A DNA stretch of 64,000 nt from the NCBI GenBank assembly GCA_035578905.1, contig JAQJVL010000175.1:186001-250000 (forward strand), given 5' to 3'. The DNA is from Stictocephala bisonia. Lineage: Eukaryota > Arthropoda > Insecta > Hemiptera > Membracidae. The notes beneath the pieces were generated by a model that saw nothing but the letters and a program-made list of their open reading frames with translations, searched no databases and was not told where the DNA came from. This document shows positions 10,980 to 22,057 of the stretch, piece after piece. The position numbers and the translations under genes were made by a program. The first letter of the stretch is position 1, and each line of letters begins with the position of its first letter.

Positions 10980-12940
10980 TCAATTACTTGAGTATCCACT
11001 GACCTAATTTGGGAGCTCGTGATCAACTTGTGGCAGCCACACTATCAACTTGGGTAGTCATCGTAATGGACTTGGCTAGCACTCGTGATCAACATGGCTA
11101 ACACTAATGATCATCTCGTAAAGTACCCATAATATACTTGGCCATCCACCGTCATAGACTTGGCTAGCACTCGTGGCTAGTCAATAATGAGTGGCTAGTA
11201 AAGTAGACCACAGGTGCTAACCAACGTAATCACTGGTGATTACACAAGTTCAGTTCACCATTGGTGCTACTCAAAGTAATCATGGGTGGATACCTAAATT
11301 GACCGTGTTCTACCTAAGATTAGAGGTCCTACCTACTAAGTTGACCACAGACTCTACTCAAGGTAATCACGGGTGGCTTCTCAAGTTGACCATGGGTCCT
11401 ACGCAAAGTAATCACAGGTACTATCCGAGTTGACCATGGGTGCTACCCAAAATAATCACACTTGTTATCTTGCAGCACTGGTGCTACTCAAAGTAATGGC
11501 TGATAATACCCAAGTTGACTACAGATACTACCCAAGTTAATTAGGCGTGGATACTCAAATTAATTACGGTTTCTCCCCTAGTGGTTTCTCCAGTTGACAA
11601 CTAGTGCTAGCCAATGTAATAAGGGGTGGCTACTCAATTTGACCATGGGTCCTACCCAAGGTAATCAGGCACTAACCAAGTTCACCATCGTAATTATTGG
11701 TGGCTACCCAAATTGACCGCATGTTTTACCTAAAATAATTATAGGTCCTACCTAAGTTGACCACAGGCTCTACTCAAGGTAATAATGAGTGGCTTCCCAA
11801 GTCACAAAGGATCCTACCCATAGTAATCACAGGCACTGTCTAAGTTGACCACGAGTACTACCCAAGGTAATGAGGTGTGACTACCCAAGTTGATTATGGG
11901 TGTTACCAAAGGAAATCACAGATGCTATCGAAGTTGACCATGGAAGCTACCCAAGGCAATGACAGATATTATCCAAAATGATCACTGGTGATACACAAAG
12001 TAATTACAGTTACTACCCAAGTTAACCAAGGGTGCTGCCCAAGGTTAATCACAAGTAGTAACCAAGTTGACGACGGGTTATACTGAAGGTAATCACAGAT
12101 TCTATCCAAGTTGACAATGGGAGCTGCCCAAATCACATATAATAAGCAAAATGATCAATGGTGGTGCTACCCAAGGTAATCATAGATATTGCCATAGAGG
12201 ACCAAGAGTACTACCCATGTTGATCATGGGAGCTACCCAAGTCAATCACAGGTACTACTCAAAATGATTACTGGTATTACGGGTGGCTACCTAAATTGAC
12301 CACGAGTGCTACCCAAAATAATCACAGGTACTATCTAAGTTGACCACGGGTGTTACCCAAGGTAATCATGGGTGGCTACTCAAGCTGGCCACAGGTCCTA
12401 CCAAAGATAATCACAGGTAGTACTCACGTTGACCACCGGGGCTACCCAAGGCAGTCAGGTAAGGCTACTCACGTTGATCACAGGGCTTAACCAAGGTAAT
12501 CACAGGCACTACCAAAGTTCACCACCGGTCCTACCTAAAGTAATCACAGGTACTACCCATATTAACCACTGTTAAGATAATTAAGGGTCCTAAGTTGACC
12601 ACAGGGTCTACTCAAGGTAATCACAGGTGACTTCCCAAGTCCTGTCCACCACAGATCCTATCCTAAAAAAAAAAAAAAAAATCACAAGTACTAAGTTGAC
12701 CATGGCTGCTACCAAAGACAATCCCACATATTGACCACGCGTCCAACTCAAGGTAGTAACGAGTGGGCTAGCCATGTTAACCACGTTTTATAATCGAGGT
12801 AATTACGGGTGGCTACCCAAGTTGACCATGGGTGCTACCCAAGTTGACCATGGGTGCTACCCAAGGTAATCACAGGTACTACCCAAGTTAATCACGGGTG
12901 GTACCCAAGGTAATAACTGGTACAACCCATGTTGGTCACG
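10980..12940. repeat. Degenerate minisatellite: 22-bp monomers in 44-bp pairs
   Basis: Two related 22-bp monomers alternate over about 2 kb. One type reads approximately CAAGTTGACCATGGGTGCTACC and the other CAAGGTAATCACAGGTACTACC (each given as a consensus by eye). The left end (10980-11250) is most diverged, and the right part near 12780-12920 is best conserved. Two A-type monomers run together at about 12810-12850. A poly-A run interrupts at about 12666. No coding potential is indicated. Confidence 0.85.
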
Positions 12941-13101
12941 TTTTGAATGTATGAAACTGTTCTTAAAAGATCTATTACTTAAATATAATAGTGACTTTAT
13001 AACATTGCGACATACTCAGCTAACTCATGTATCTGTATATTATAATACTCTGGCAAATGTAATTATTTATCATCAATAAATTGTTCAAGCATTTTTTAAT
13101 A

Positions 13102-13407
13102 CAGGGTGTCTTAAAAGTCCCACCCTCCCCTATTAACTTTCTTATGAATACAGATAAAGTGATTTACTTCTGGGAATGTTTATATGACCAACTAAGGAGT
13201 TTTTTATGTATGCAAATTTTTTACACCCCCTCTCAAAAGGGGGTAGTTTGGTGTAAGTCAAAATTTTTAAATAGAAACCCCTATCAAATGACACATCATT
13301 TTAAAGGTAATATTAAAAGAAAAATATTGGCGGAAACTAGAGGTCTCTAACATTAGTCTATCAAATTTGGTGGCAGTTTAAAGTTGGAATTATTTCATAA
13401 AACCCCC
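13102..13407 (+). repeat. Left TIR of the mariner element
   Basis: About 306 bp matching the reverse complement of 14822-15128 with scattered differences. It includes a G/C-run palindrome (CCCCCTCTCAAAAGGGGG near 13225). Confidence 0.9.
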
Positions 13408-13465
13408 TAAGTAATTTTAGAACGGGAAAAATGGTCAAAATGCTGAACTCTCACCTCAATTTCAC

Positions 13466-14524
13466 TCAGATGAGATGCTCGAAATGGCTGCCATGAACTT
13501 CTTGACAGTAAAAAAGCCTGGATTGAAAACCACGTCTCACATTTTGTAAGATTTCAGGCGTGATAAGGTGGCAGGCCTCTTCGATTCTTGTCCTTAATTC
13601 ATCAAGGTTTGCGGGCTTTGTGTCGTAAACTTTACTTTTGAGGAAACCCCAAAAGAAAAAATCCAGAGGTGAAAGGTCAGGTGAACGTGCCGGCCACTCT
13701 ACCAAAGTGCCACGTCGACCTATCCATCTATCGGGAAACGTTTGGTCTAGGAATGTCCGGACAAGCATGTTGTAATGTGGAGGAGCACCATCTTGCTGAA
13801 ATACAGGCTCATAAGTACCTTGTACTACCTCATTTATTGCTGGGACAATGCCGTTCCGTAACATGTCCAAGTATTTAACGCCAGTTAAATTACCATCAAT
13901 AAAGAATGGCCCAATAACAGAGTTTCCCAAAATTCCAGCCCATACATTAAATTTTTGTGGCTGTTGCGAATGGGCTTCAACCATCCAGTGGGGGTTACTG
14001 TTTGCCCAATAACGGCAGTTGTGCCGATTGACTGTCCCATGCAAAGAGAATGATGCTTCATCACTAAAATATATCTGTGATATTAAATTATTATTCTCTT
14101 CAATCTTCTGCAACATTTGCTCACAAAACTGAAGTCTTCGGTCAGAGTCGTCTTCATTTAATTCTTGATTTAACTGTACTTTGTAAGGGTGAAACTTGTG
14201 ACGCTTTAACACTTTGTGAACAGTATCTTTTGAAATTCCAACATCAAGGGCAGTGGACCGCAGAGATTCATGTGGGTTTGCAGCATAATTTGCTAAAACT
14301 TGAAGTTGGATCTCTTCTGTCGCAATGGCAGGGCGCCCTGATCGTGGTGCATCTTTGACACTAAAGTTTGTTGAGAATTTGTTTACTAAACGTCTAATGT
14401 ATGCCCTGTCTACTGGTCTATCCGGATAGGCAGCATTAAATAAACGAACTGCTTCATGAACATTTCTCCTAGCTTCCCCATAGAACAATATCATCTCTAC
14501 TTTATCTTCATTTGACCGAGCCAT
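13466..14524 (-). CDS. Mariner-like (IS630-Tc1-mariner) transposase, intact
   Basis: A 352-residue uninterrupted frame. The N-terminal ~115 residues form paired helix-turn-helix-like DNA-binding modules (RRNVHEAVRLF, then SGRP at about 72, then DVGISKDTVHKVLKRH). The catalytic domain has D155 in YFSDEASF, D245 in QQDGAPPH and D288 in SPDLSPLDFFFWG. The third acidic residue is D, with 42 residues between the second and third aspartates. That is longer than DD34D mariners and near the DD41D-type groups. WPARSPDLSPLD and WIGRRG are typical of a lineage common in insects. The length and lack of stops suggest the protein could be functional; expression is unknown. The start ATG at 14524 is followed by MARSNEDKVE, a plausible native N terminus. 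Confidence 0.93.
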   Translation of the reverse strand: MARSNEDKVEMILFYGEARRNVHEAVRLFNAAYPDRPVDRAYIRRLVNKFSTNFSVKDAPRSGRPAIATEEIQLQVLANYAANPHESLRSTALDVGISKDTVHKVLKRHKFHPYKVQLNQELNEDDSDRRLQFCEQMLQKIEENNNLISQIYFSDEASFSLHGTVNRHNCRYWANSNPHWMVEAHSQQPQKFNVWAGILGNSVIGPFFIDGNLTGVKYLDMLRNGIVPAINEVVQGTYEPVFQQDGAPPHYNMLVRTFLDQTFPDRWIGRRGTLVEWPARSPDLSPLDFFFWGFLKSKVYDTKPANLDELRTRIEEACHLITPEILQNVRRGFQSRLFYCQEVHGSHFEHLI

Positions 14525-14821
14525 TTTTATTAAATACGAATAATTAGAAATTTAACACAGTAACTGAACTGAAAGTGTTACACGTACTAACTAGTAACCT
14601 AATAAGAGATAAGGAAGGAGCTACTGGTATTCCCAGGTTGCCCTACTGGACTTTGGTCAGACAAACCAAAACCAAATAAATGCTATGTTATTTGTGGTTT
14701 TTGGTGTTTGTTGATTCTTGTAATAACTTGTTTTACGATTAGGTGTCATCAGTTTTCAAAACTAACTGGTGGGTGAATGTTTTGTCTGCCTTACAACAAT
14801 TTTAAATGTAACATAGGCTGC

Positions 14822-15128
14822 GGGGGTTTTATGAAATAATTCCAACTTTAAACTGTCACCAAATTTGATAGACTAATGTTAGAGACCTCTAATTTCCGCC
14901 ATTCTTCTTCTTTTAATATTACCTTTAAAATGATGTGTCATTTGATAGGGGTTTCTATTTAAAAATTTTGACTTAACCCCAAACTACCCCCTTTTGAGAG
15001 GGGGTGTAAAAAATTTGCATACATAAAAAAACTCCTTAGTTGGTCATATAAACATTCCCAGAAGTAAATAACTTTATCTGTATTCATAAGAAAGTTAATA
15101 GGGAGGGGTGGGACTTTTAAGACACCTG
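14822..15128 (-). repeat. Right TIR of the mariner element
   Basis: Inverted counterpart of 13102-13407. The outermost bases pair as CAGG...CCTG directly inside the TA target duplication. Confidence 0.9.
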
Positions 15129-15130
15129 TA

Positions 15131-16944
15131 TTTATTAGGAATAACATTAATTTATTTCTAAATGTGTTTTAACATCAGCTTTAATCCATGCAATATAATC
15201 ATTTCTTATAAACGACAAATACATTCATAGGTAACGAAGTGTTTAGCGCTTATGTACTGTGGTGTCAAAATGGATGAGTCCAAACTGCTTAGACAGGTGA
15301 GGACAAACTACTGTACTCATATAAAAACTGAGACCAAAGTATTGAGTGAATTGCTGAGGTCAAACTGGTATACTACGTAAGCCTAAACTACCCCTAACAA
15401 ACATGTTTATGAGGCCAAACTACTGTCAGGTAGGTGAGCCCAATCTGCTTTGAACATCTAAAATTATAATGTTCGAAATTGATGTATGCTCGCAGCAGTT
15501 TCTCTGTTGGTTTCTCTGTTTTGATTGTTGGTTATTTTTAACAGTCGTGTTTAAAAAAAAAAGGTTATATTTAGTAATTTATATAGGCCTAATTGAATCA
15601 TATTAAATTAACCACTCCTAAAAATACTGTGAAATATTTATCAGTAAAACTAAAAATTTTTAAAAGTATTTGTGTAAGAACTGTTGTCGAAATAAAATAA
15701 TTGCTTTTCTCATGGCAATGGGAAAATTGAGCAAGATTATAATATATAATTTTAATTGTAATGATATCATTCATACGGTTCGCTTCGGTTTTCGTCTCTG
15801 TCCGCGAAAATGTTTGTTGTAACAAAATGTTTGCTTTTTGAAACCAAACTGTCCACGTAGTGTTATTTTCATGTATTGTAGTAATTCATTCAGCATACTT
15901 CAGAAGCAAATAAAAAAAGTGGCTACATTTCAATTATTTTTTAATGTTTGTAAATTAGTGTGTTATGTTGCAATTGCCATAAAACTATGATAGTTTATGT
16001 GATATCATTGTTTATTTTGTTAAAAATAGTTAATAAACCGTACAAAACTATAAAACGTAAAATAAATTGATAGGCGGTATTTTGTACTATTAGGCCTACT
16101 TTTTAACGTGTTTTATTTAGTTTTCAGAAAAACGTATCCTTTAATGCTTTAAGCGTGTGTTGAGGATTGTTGTGGCGTTTATTTAATATTATCTTGTTTT
16201 AATCTTCAACCGAACATAAAAAGATACGAAATAGAAATTTATTTGCAAATTGATGCCTTTTATTAATATTTAACCACATAAAAACCAATATTTAGAACAC
16301 AATCCAACAGCTTTAAAGAATATTTACAAAAACCATGCTTTGTAATTTACTTAGTTTTTAGTAAAGCGTATCTTTATGTTTATAAATTAAACTCTTTAAT
16401 TGTTTTTCAATTGTAGAATATAAGTATGGTAAGCCTATGCCTAACTATGTTAAATTTTAACCGTTTTGAGAATAAAAAGATTTTAACAAGAATTATGATT
16501 TTGGAAAACGTTTCAAGTAGAAATTCAATTTTTAGTAGACCCACAATTTTATCAGTGAATAATTTGATTTCACTGTAAAAAGTTTACTTTTCTAAACAAA
16601 TTTTACTATTTTTTTACAAAAACAACATTACATAAAAACATGTTAAGAAATAAAATACAGCAGCAACACCGGTACTGACTGGAAAATTGACAATTGTTGA
16701 AAAGAATTGGCCTTTCGGCTCAACATACATTCAGACAGAGAAGATCGGGCGTAGCCACCTGAGGAGACGGCAGACGGGAGGGAGGGCAACTGGGGTTTCC
16801 GGTTGAAAATACTACGAAAACTGGAAATGATTCAAGGAACTATATTGAACTCTGTCCGGCGGATTAAACTTCTTCGCCTAAAAAAACTGGACGTAGTTCC
16901 AACTTCTATCGCCAGTGTCGCATGACTTCTATATTTTCTTTACC
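15131..16944. other. Right interior of the TTAA element, no gene seen
   Basis: AT-rich sequence with short unconvincing frames. It includes a loose run of phrases like 'gaggccaaactactg' (15290-15450) that may be a decayed tandem repeat. Confidence 0.45.
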
Positions 16945-16956
16945 TTTAGAGCCCTC

Positions 16957-17378
16957 TTAACTCAATACTGTGTTGTGCTACACTAATATCAGGATCGCCT
17001 TTAAGTTTGCTCAAGTGTACTGACGACTGAATGGATTGGTTATGAATTCACTGGGTATGTTCATTTCCTTAAGTACAAGCATTAGTTGTTCCCACCCAGG
17101 TGGTTGAATTGACTTTCTAGCTCTCTTTTACCACTCACGTAACGACAGGTATACTTATTGGTTTCCTTTTCTTGAAGTTGAAAGACAAAGTAAAGGAAAC
17201 GTTGTAGCAATTGTTGATACTGGTCCCATTTTTCCCTATCATTCAGACTGTTATTGTTGAGTAGTTTTAACATTTCACTATCCAATTCACTTGTTGTATT
17301 AGAAACTACCGGTTTTTGGTCTTGTATCCTTTGAAAGGCTTCTACTGGAACAATAATCATTTTCTTAGCATTCTCCAT
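16957..17378 (-). pseudogene. Polinton copy A: conserved 185-aa protein, internally deleted
   Basis: Homologous to the intact gene at 29279-29836. The first ~70 residues (MENAKKMIIVPVEAFQ...) and the last ~40 codons are recognisable. About 200 bp of the middle (29394-29590 in copy B) are missing, and the frame is broken near 17150-17180. The start ATG is at 17378. Confidence 0.85.
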
Positions 17379-17380
17379 GT

Positions 17381-18027
17381 CTACTGAAGTATAGTTTGTA
17401 GAACTGCATTCAACAACAAAGGTAAAAGTACCCCACCACCTTTCTGTACTAAGTATTTTTTCTTTGTTTTAACACTTTCACCTTTATTCACTAAACGTCT
17501 CAGAACGTTCTTGAACTGACTTAATTTTCTCACTAATTTGATGAGCAGTGATATTAACATTACCTTTTAACAGAATGTAAGCACACTCACAGACTGAATG
17601 AATGAGGTCCTTGTCAGCTGCTTTTAATATATACTTTTAATACGGGTGGGACATTACCACTGTACGTGTATGGGTGGGCAGGTGGGTCATTACTCATACA
17701 CATATCCATAAATCTAGGAATGTTTGCACAAATGGCTACTCTCCATCTTGTAATATTTGCACACATGGACTTTTTCTAATGAGCAACAACTGACTCACAG
17801 TGGCAGACGGCAGTGAATTCAAAACGATAGAGCGTGCCACTGCTACGCCTGACGTAACTCATCAGTGGCAGTCGAAGTACATTGTAAACAACTACCCTGC
17901 ATATTTCGAAAATAACGTTGAAGAGCGGAAATAATGATAACAATTTGATTGATAATAATTAATGTTTAGGTTTCATAAGCATGAGTGCTCGTAACAGGTT
18001 GATGTTCTTTTTCACAGATTGAGACAT
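17381..18027 (-). pseudogene. Polinton copy A: small basic protein, split by 0.33-kb insertion
   Basis: The N-terminal start region is at about 17967-18027 and the C-terminal part at 17381-17632. Between them are about 330 bp absent from copy B. The C-terminal part reads KLSQFKNVLRRLVNKGESV and ends in a glycine/leucine tail (QKGGGVLLPLLL). A small shift lies at about 17545. Unlike copy B it has no SINE, so it preserves the empty site at about 17450-17470. Function is unknown; a basic body with a hydrophobic tail suggests a virion or membrane-active peptide (inference). Confidence 0.72.
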
Positions 18028-18071
18028 TTTGATAGACTGAGTTATAAGCTAAGGGATGTTCGCTTTTATTA

Positions 18072-18692
18072 TTATTTTCTTTTTGGTATATACACATAGT
18101 TGTAAGGATCATTTGGAAATATTGAAGCTCTAAACCTCATCTCATCAGGTGTTGATTGTTTCATATCCAGTAACAAATAACCGTGAGGTTGTTGTGTTGC
18201 ATCGTTAAAAGCTTCTTGTATGAATTTTGGATTTTCAGGGTACACTTGTTGGGCTAAATATCTAATTTGAGCCTTATCCCTCGGGTTTTTGAAACAAACT
18301 ATATAGTGAGTATTGAGGGATATGTCTCGTTGACCCTTGCCTTGATGGAATAGGTTTTGAGTTATAAAAAACACACTTATATTTCTATGATGACAACCTT
18401 TAGTGAATAGATCAACCACTCTACCATCCGATTCACGCATTAAGTCGTCTATAATAACAAGATTTGGTTTCAACCCATCAAAATCACTCATGTCTGGTAT
18501 ACCTTCTTTAAAAATCACATTGTTTATGTTATATCCAGGCTTCCACGCGGAATAATGCCAATACACATTTTCAAACTGAACATTACACATTTCCTTAATA
18601 TTATCAATGAATCTCATCACGAAGTGAGATTTACCACAACCAGAAGGACCAGCCACTATGGCTGAAAACGGATGTTTCCATCTCGGATCCAT
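18072..18692 (-). CDS. Polinton packaging-type ATPase (copy A)
   Basis: A 206-residue intact frame. The P-loop GPSGCGKSH (about residues 15-23) is the Walker A motif, and NLVIIDDLM (about 77-85) is Walker B. A downstream FFITQNLF segment and HYIVCFKNPRD fit the FtsK/HerA-like genome-packaging ATPases of Polintons and adenovirus-like elements. In such elements the ATPase drives DNA into the capsid. It differs from the copy at 30462-31082 at only about eight residues. It is the only clearly intact gene of copy A. Confidence 0.9.
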   Translation of the reverse strand: MDPRWKHPFSAIVAGPSGCGKSHFVMRFIDNIKEMCNVQFENVYWHYSAWKPGYNINNVIFKEGIPDMSDFDGLKPNLVIIDDLMRESDGRVVDLFTKGCHHRNISVFFITQNLFHQGKGQRDISLNTHYIVCFKNPRDKAQIRYLAQQVYPENPKFIQEAFNDATQQPHGYLLLDMKQSTPDEMRFRASIFPNDPYNYVYIPKRK

Positions 18693-18789
18693 ACTTAATA
18701 ATAATTTTATTTACGCATTAATTTCATTTTATATCCATAGGGAAGAATGTTTAGTAAATAAAATCAAATAATATGTAATTTAAACCAAT

Positions 18790-19265
18790 CTTTTATTAAA
18801 TAAATTCAATATTGTTGTTAAAACCAGTACACATCCGTAACCACTCTCCCTCACCGTTGTTGTACTCCTCAATCGTCTGGTCGGTGAATACTCCATTATA
18901 CCTCTTAGGTAGGTATACTCGAAGGAAAAACTCGTCTCCAATCAGCCCCTCCAAGATGACTGCAATCGTAGGACCATATCTGGTGACTGGTCTACGATTC
19001 CAGTGGTGACCACTGCTCGTTCAAACGATGTGATCCTGTAGTTGAAGCCAGGCCGCAAATCCGATACTTTTGTATACTGAGGTGCCTACAGTTGTCGAGT
19101 TCAGCTCGAAGAGTGTTGGTGTTCATAGTGGTTGCTTGCAGAGGGATCCAAAGCCGGGGGATGAAGTGATGACTCTAACAGCTTACATCCTAGGTTTTTA
19201 TACACGGGTTTGTCGCCTTGGTTAGTATGTGATAAACAACTTTCACTGTTAACCTGGTAAAAGGT
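18790..19265 (-). pseudogene. Polinton copy A: right-end small protein, frameshifted
   Basis: Collinear with 31189-31662. A roughly 26-bp insertion at about 18981-19008 and further small indels break the frame. A stop lies in the segment corresponding to the first codons of the copy B frame (about 19275), which casts doubt on the longest start in copy B. Confidence 0.78.
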
Positions 19266-19420
19266 GTTTACTGCTTATTTGGTTTTTACTTGATATTATC
19301 AGTGTGTATTTATACTCGTGAGGTATTTGTAATTTAAGTTGTTTACCGCAAGCAAACGTACTTTCACCAGGCTATGCCAGGGTAGTTTCACCATGTTTGG
19401 TAAAAAAACCTGCCCCGATA
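19266..19420 (-). promoter_or_regulatory. Right terminal region of Polinton copy A with TATA box
   Basis: On the minus strand a consensus TATAAATA lies at 19307-19314, upstream of the right-end small gene. The outer part (ACTTTCACCAGG and TTTCACCATGTTTGGT, 19363-19405) reappears in inverse orientation at 21163-21200, so it is terminal inverted repeat sequence. In copy B the TATA is altered to TACAAATA. Confidence 0.65.
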
Positions 19421-19770
19421 TTACCTCATCTTGATCCGATCCAGCGGACACAGCATCCCACGATCATCATCTCAACATAATTAATATTAATTTTATTCAT
19501 ATTTTAATTTATATTAATTAACAATATTACCTTGATCTGGTCCAGCCGACACAGCATGTCATGATCATCATCTCAATGTGGTTCAACCAGCATCTCTGGT
19601 CCAGCACAGCATCCCTTCATACAGCATCCCATGATCATCATCTCAACGTAATTAATATTAATTTTATTCATATTTTAATTTAAATTAATTAACAATATTA
19701 CCTCAACTTGATCTGGTCCAGCTGACACAGCATCCCATGATCATCATCTCAATCTGGTCCAGCCAGAAAA
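19421..19770. repeat. Tandem repeat, about 180-bp unit, two copies
   Basis: The phrase ATTAATATTAATTTTATTC and neighbouring CAGCATCCCATGATCATCATCTCAA blocks recur at about 19475-19600 and 19650-19765. The block interrupts the outer Polinton end between two AAAAAACCTG occurrences, so it looks inserted or amplified there. Confidence 0.75.
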
Positions 19771-20142
19771 AAAAACCTGTGATACTTGTATGGGTGCCTC
19801 TAAATTACACTGCTCACTTCAAATTTCTTTAGAAATAAAAAAGCCTCTGGCATTGAAATTGTAAATATAAGCTATACTAAAATAAGCTGTTATAGTCCGA
19901 TTTATTGACAAGTTTCTAAGTCATAGAATAGGTGTATTGTAAAAGACGTAAAATCGTGGATTGATTGGCGTTTGACATATTCCTAAGTAACTACTTCTCA
20001 TAGTGCTTTCTTTTGAATCAAGGCTAATCAGGTTGAACCGTCAATAATGTGTAAAAGCTGCATTTAATCTGAGTAAAAAGTTTATAGAACATCTGTTTGC
20101 GGTATACCATTTTCAGTTTTGTAATAAAACGTGAAAATAGTT

Positions 20143-20181
<39 letters not shown>

Positions 20182-20635
20182 ACCCAATACATTATTTTCA
20201 TACCAACCAACAAGTAGATGACAACCGAATATTTCAAATCTTTGAAGTATTTGGATAGCGTTAATTATCAAAAGGCGTTTATTAGCAAGTGATAATTCAA
20301 TATGCGTGACAATAAACTTCAAAATCAAATTAAATTATAACATATCTTATATGGTCTTCCAGTCTCAGAGCATTTTTACACTTGAACAATAAGTGCTTGA
20401 TTTAATTAGATAAAATGATGAATTTGTTATTTATCTTCTTTCAAATGTATTTTTTAATAAGTTACACCATTTGTTACAACAGTTATATTATTATATTTTG
20501 GAAACAAATTTATTTCATTTGATGTTTGTCCAATGATGCCTACCTTGCAGGTGAAATACCTCAAGCAAATAACACATTTGTTAAAAAATCTGATAATGTA
20601 CACGTACAGTAGTAGTGAGGTTTTGTCTGTATCTC
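19771..20635. other. Spacer between Polinton copies A and B
   Basis: No coding sequence is supported. It contains a CA microsatellite (20146-20179); otherwise unremarkable AT-rich DNA. Confidence 0.5.
20146..20179. repeat. AC dinucleotide microsatellite
   Basis: About 17 AC units, directly visible. Confidence 0.97.
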
Positions 20636-20639
20636 TGGG

Positions 20640-21250
20640 GGTGGGGGCACGGGGGAATCATAAATGATAAGGTGGGTGGGTGGGTGGGGGCAAGGGTGAT
20701 TTTTTTTGCATGCGCTGTTAGGCTATTTTTTCCCACGGGACTACTGGGGAAGTTTTTTATTTTTTTTCAGGTTGAGATTCGGTGAAATTTAGCCCCGTGA
20801 ACAGTGGCGATTTGTAACAATGTGTCGAACATTACAGATGGTTAATTCATGTAAAAACTAGGCAGGTGGGTGAGTGGGTGGTCGGTAGGTGGGTAGGTAA
20901 AAAATATTTAATTTTTTCCCACTGGGCTACTGGGGAAGTTTTTAATGTTTCCAGGTTGAGATTCAGTGACATATAGTCCCCGTGAACAGTGGCGATTTGT
21001 AACAATGTGTCGAACATTACAGATGCTTAATTCATGTAACTCCCTTACCCCATTTTGACATTTCAACAAGTTAAGATGGTGGTAAACCTCATAACTTGGA
21101 ATGCATAGTTTGAACCAGTGGTCAAGTGGTCTCAGACATTAGGACTTTGAGTTGTACGAAATACCAAACATGGTGAAACTGCCATATCCTGGTGAAAGTA
21201 CGATGGCTTGTGGTAAATAACTTAATAAGAATACCTCGGTGAGGTGTAAT
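20640..21250. repeat. Left terminal inverted repeat of Polinton copy B
   Basis: GCATGCG, the GGCAGGTGGGTGAGTGGGTGG tract (20867-20887) and CCTGGTGAAAGTA (21187-21199) correspond in reverse order and orientation to 31720-31890. Within it a ~185-bp unit is tandemly duplicated (20727-20855 and 20912-21040), sharing AACAGTGGCGATTTGTAACA. Confidence 0.75.
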
Positions 21251-21323
21251 CCGTCGGCGAAAGCGAAAGCAAGGTCACTCGAACTGCAAGAGCTGTCACC
21301 TGTGGCAAACAACGTCTCCGCGG

Positions 21324-21360
21324 TATAAATACACGCTGGAAGTACCAATAGTCATCAGTT
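21324..21360 (+). promoter_or_regulatory. TATA + Inr core promoter of zinc-finger/polymerase gene
   Basis: TATAAAT at 21324-21330 is followed by TCAGTT at 21355-21360, the arthropod initiator form. The distance to the Inr A (21357) is 33 bp. A splice donor (CAG|GTAAGA, 21455) follows about 100 bp later, matching a short untranslated first exon. Confidence 0.65.
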
Positions 21361-22057
21361 TGGCTTTGGGTGTGATATCTCCTGCTCCTACCGCCCCAAC
21401 GTTACTGTTACTTTGTACCATCTCTTCGTAGTTGGTGTTACTAATTCTATTCAGGTAAGATATAATTTATAATACAAGTCCATTTTAGTAATGGGAACTA
21501 TCGTTCTCAATCAATATTTGCTTTCTTCAGTAACTACAATTATAATTGAATTGACTTATTTACATTAAAGTATCCCTAGATGTGATCTGTAACTTATAGT
21601 ATCTTATAGTTAGCAAATCAAAAAAAACACTGTTTCCCTAAATCTGATTGTTTTTATGGATATAAAACATATTCCATTACAACTTTTCTAATTTATTTAA
21701 GTTAATTAAATCTAATAAGTTAATTGAATCTATAAGTTTATAGACATAAATTTTGCATTATCCTTTTTTCATATGTATAATTCAATATGTTTCAAAACAA
21801 TTTCCCTATTAAATATGATACAAATGCTGTAACGACTGTTGTACTAACTCTTGTAAGTTGATTGTTTTCTTTTTTCATATTTATAATTCATTATGATGCA
21901 AACAATTTCCTCGTTAAATATGATTTTTACAACTGTTGTAATAGCTCTTATTAATTGATTTTAAATTAGCTCTTATTAATTGAATTTAAATTAGAGTAAA
22001 ATAATAAAAAATCAAACTTTACAATCTCATAATACTTCTTTTTTTTCAGAATCTACC

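Larger units (their letters stand above)
13102..15128 (-). mobile_element. Mariner/Tc1-superfamily transposon, complete, long TIRs
   Basis: The element is 2027 bp. It begins CAGGGTGTCTTAAAAGTCCC (13102) and ends with an imperfect reverse complement, finishing CACCTG (15128). It is flanked by TA on both sides (13100-13101 and 15129-15130), the target duplication of this superfamily. The inverted repeats are unusually long, about 306 bp (13102-13407 and 14822-15128), with a few mismatches. It contains one full-length transposase gene. It sits in the TTAA element just right of the minisatellite and must be younger than both. Confidence 0.93.
9469..16956. mobile_element. 7.5-kb TTAA-flanked insertion with 12-bp TIRs
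   Basis: GAGGGCTCTAAA at 9469-9480 and its exact reverse complement at 16945-16956 form the ends. TTAA stands immediately outside both ends (9465-9468 and 16957-16960), while copy B has a single TTAA at the same place (about 29231). A TTAA duplication with short TIRs is the signature of piggyBac or Kolobok type elements. No piggyBac transposase was found, so this is probably a non-autonomous carrier. It contains the degenerate minisatellite (10980-12940) and a later mariner insertion (13102-15128). Confidence 0.78.

Noticed and set aside
20113..20328. Open frame with a cysteine/valine run
   Set aside because: It is produced by the AC microsatellite; no homology or splice context.
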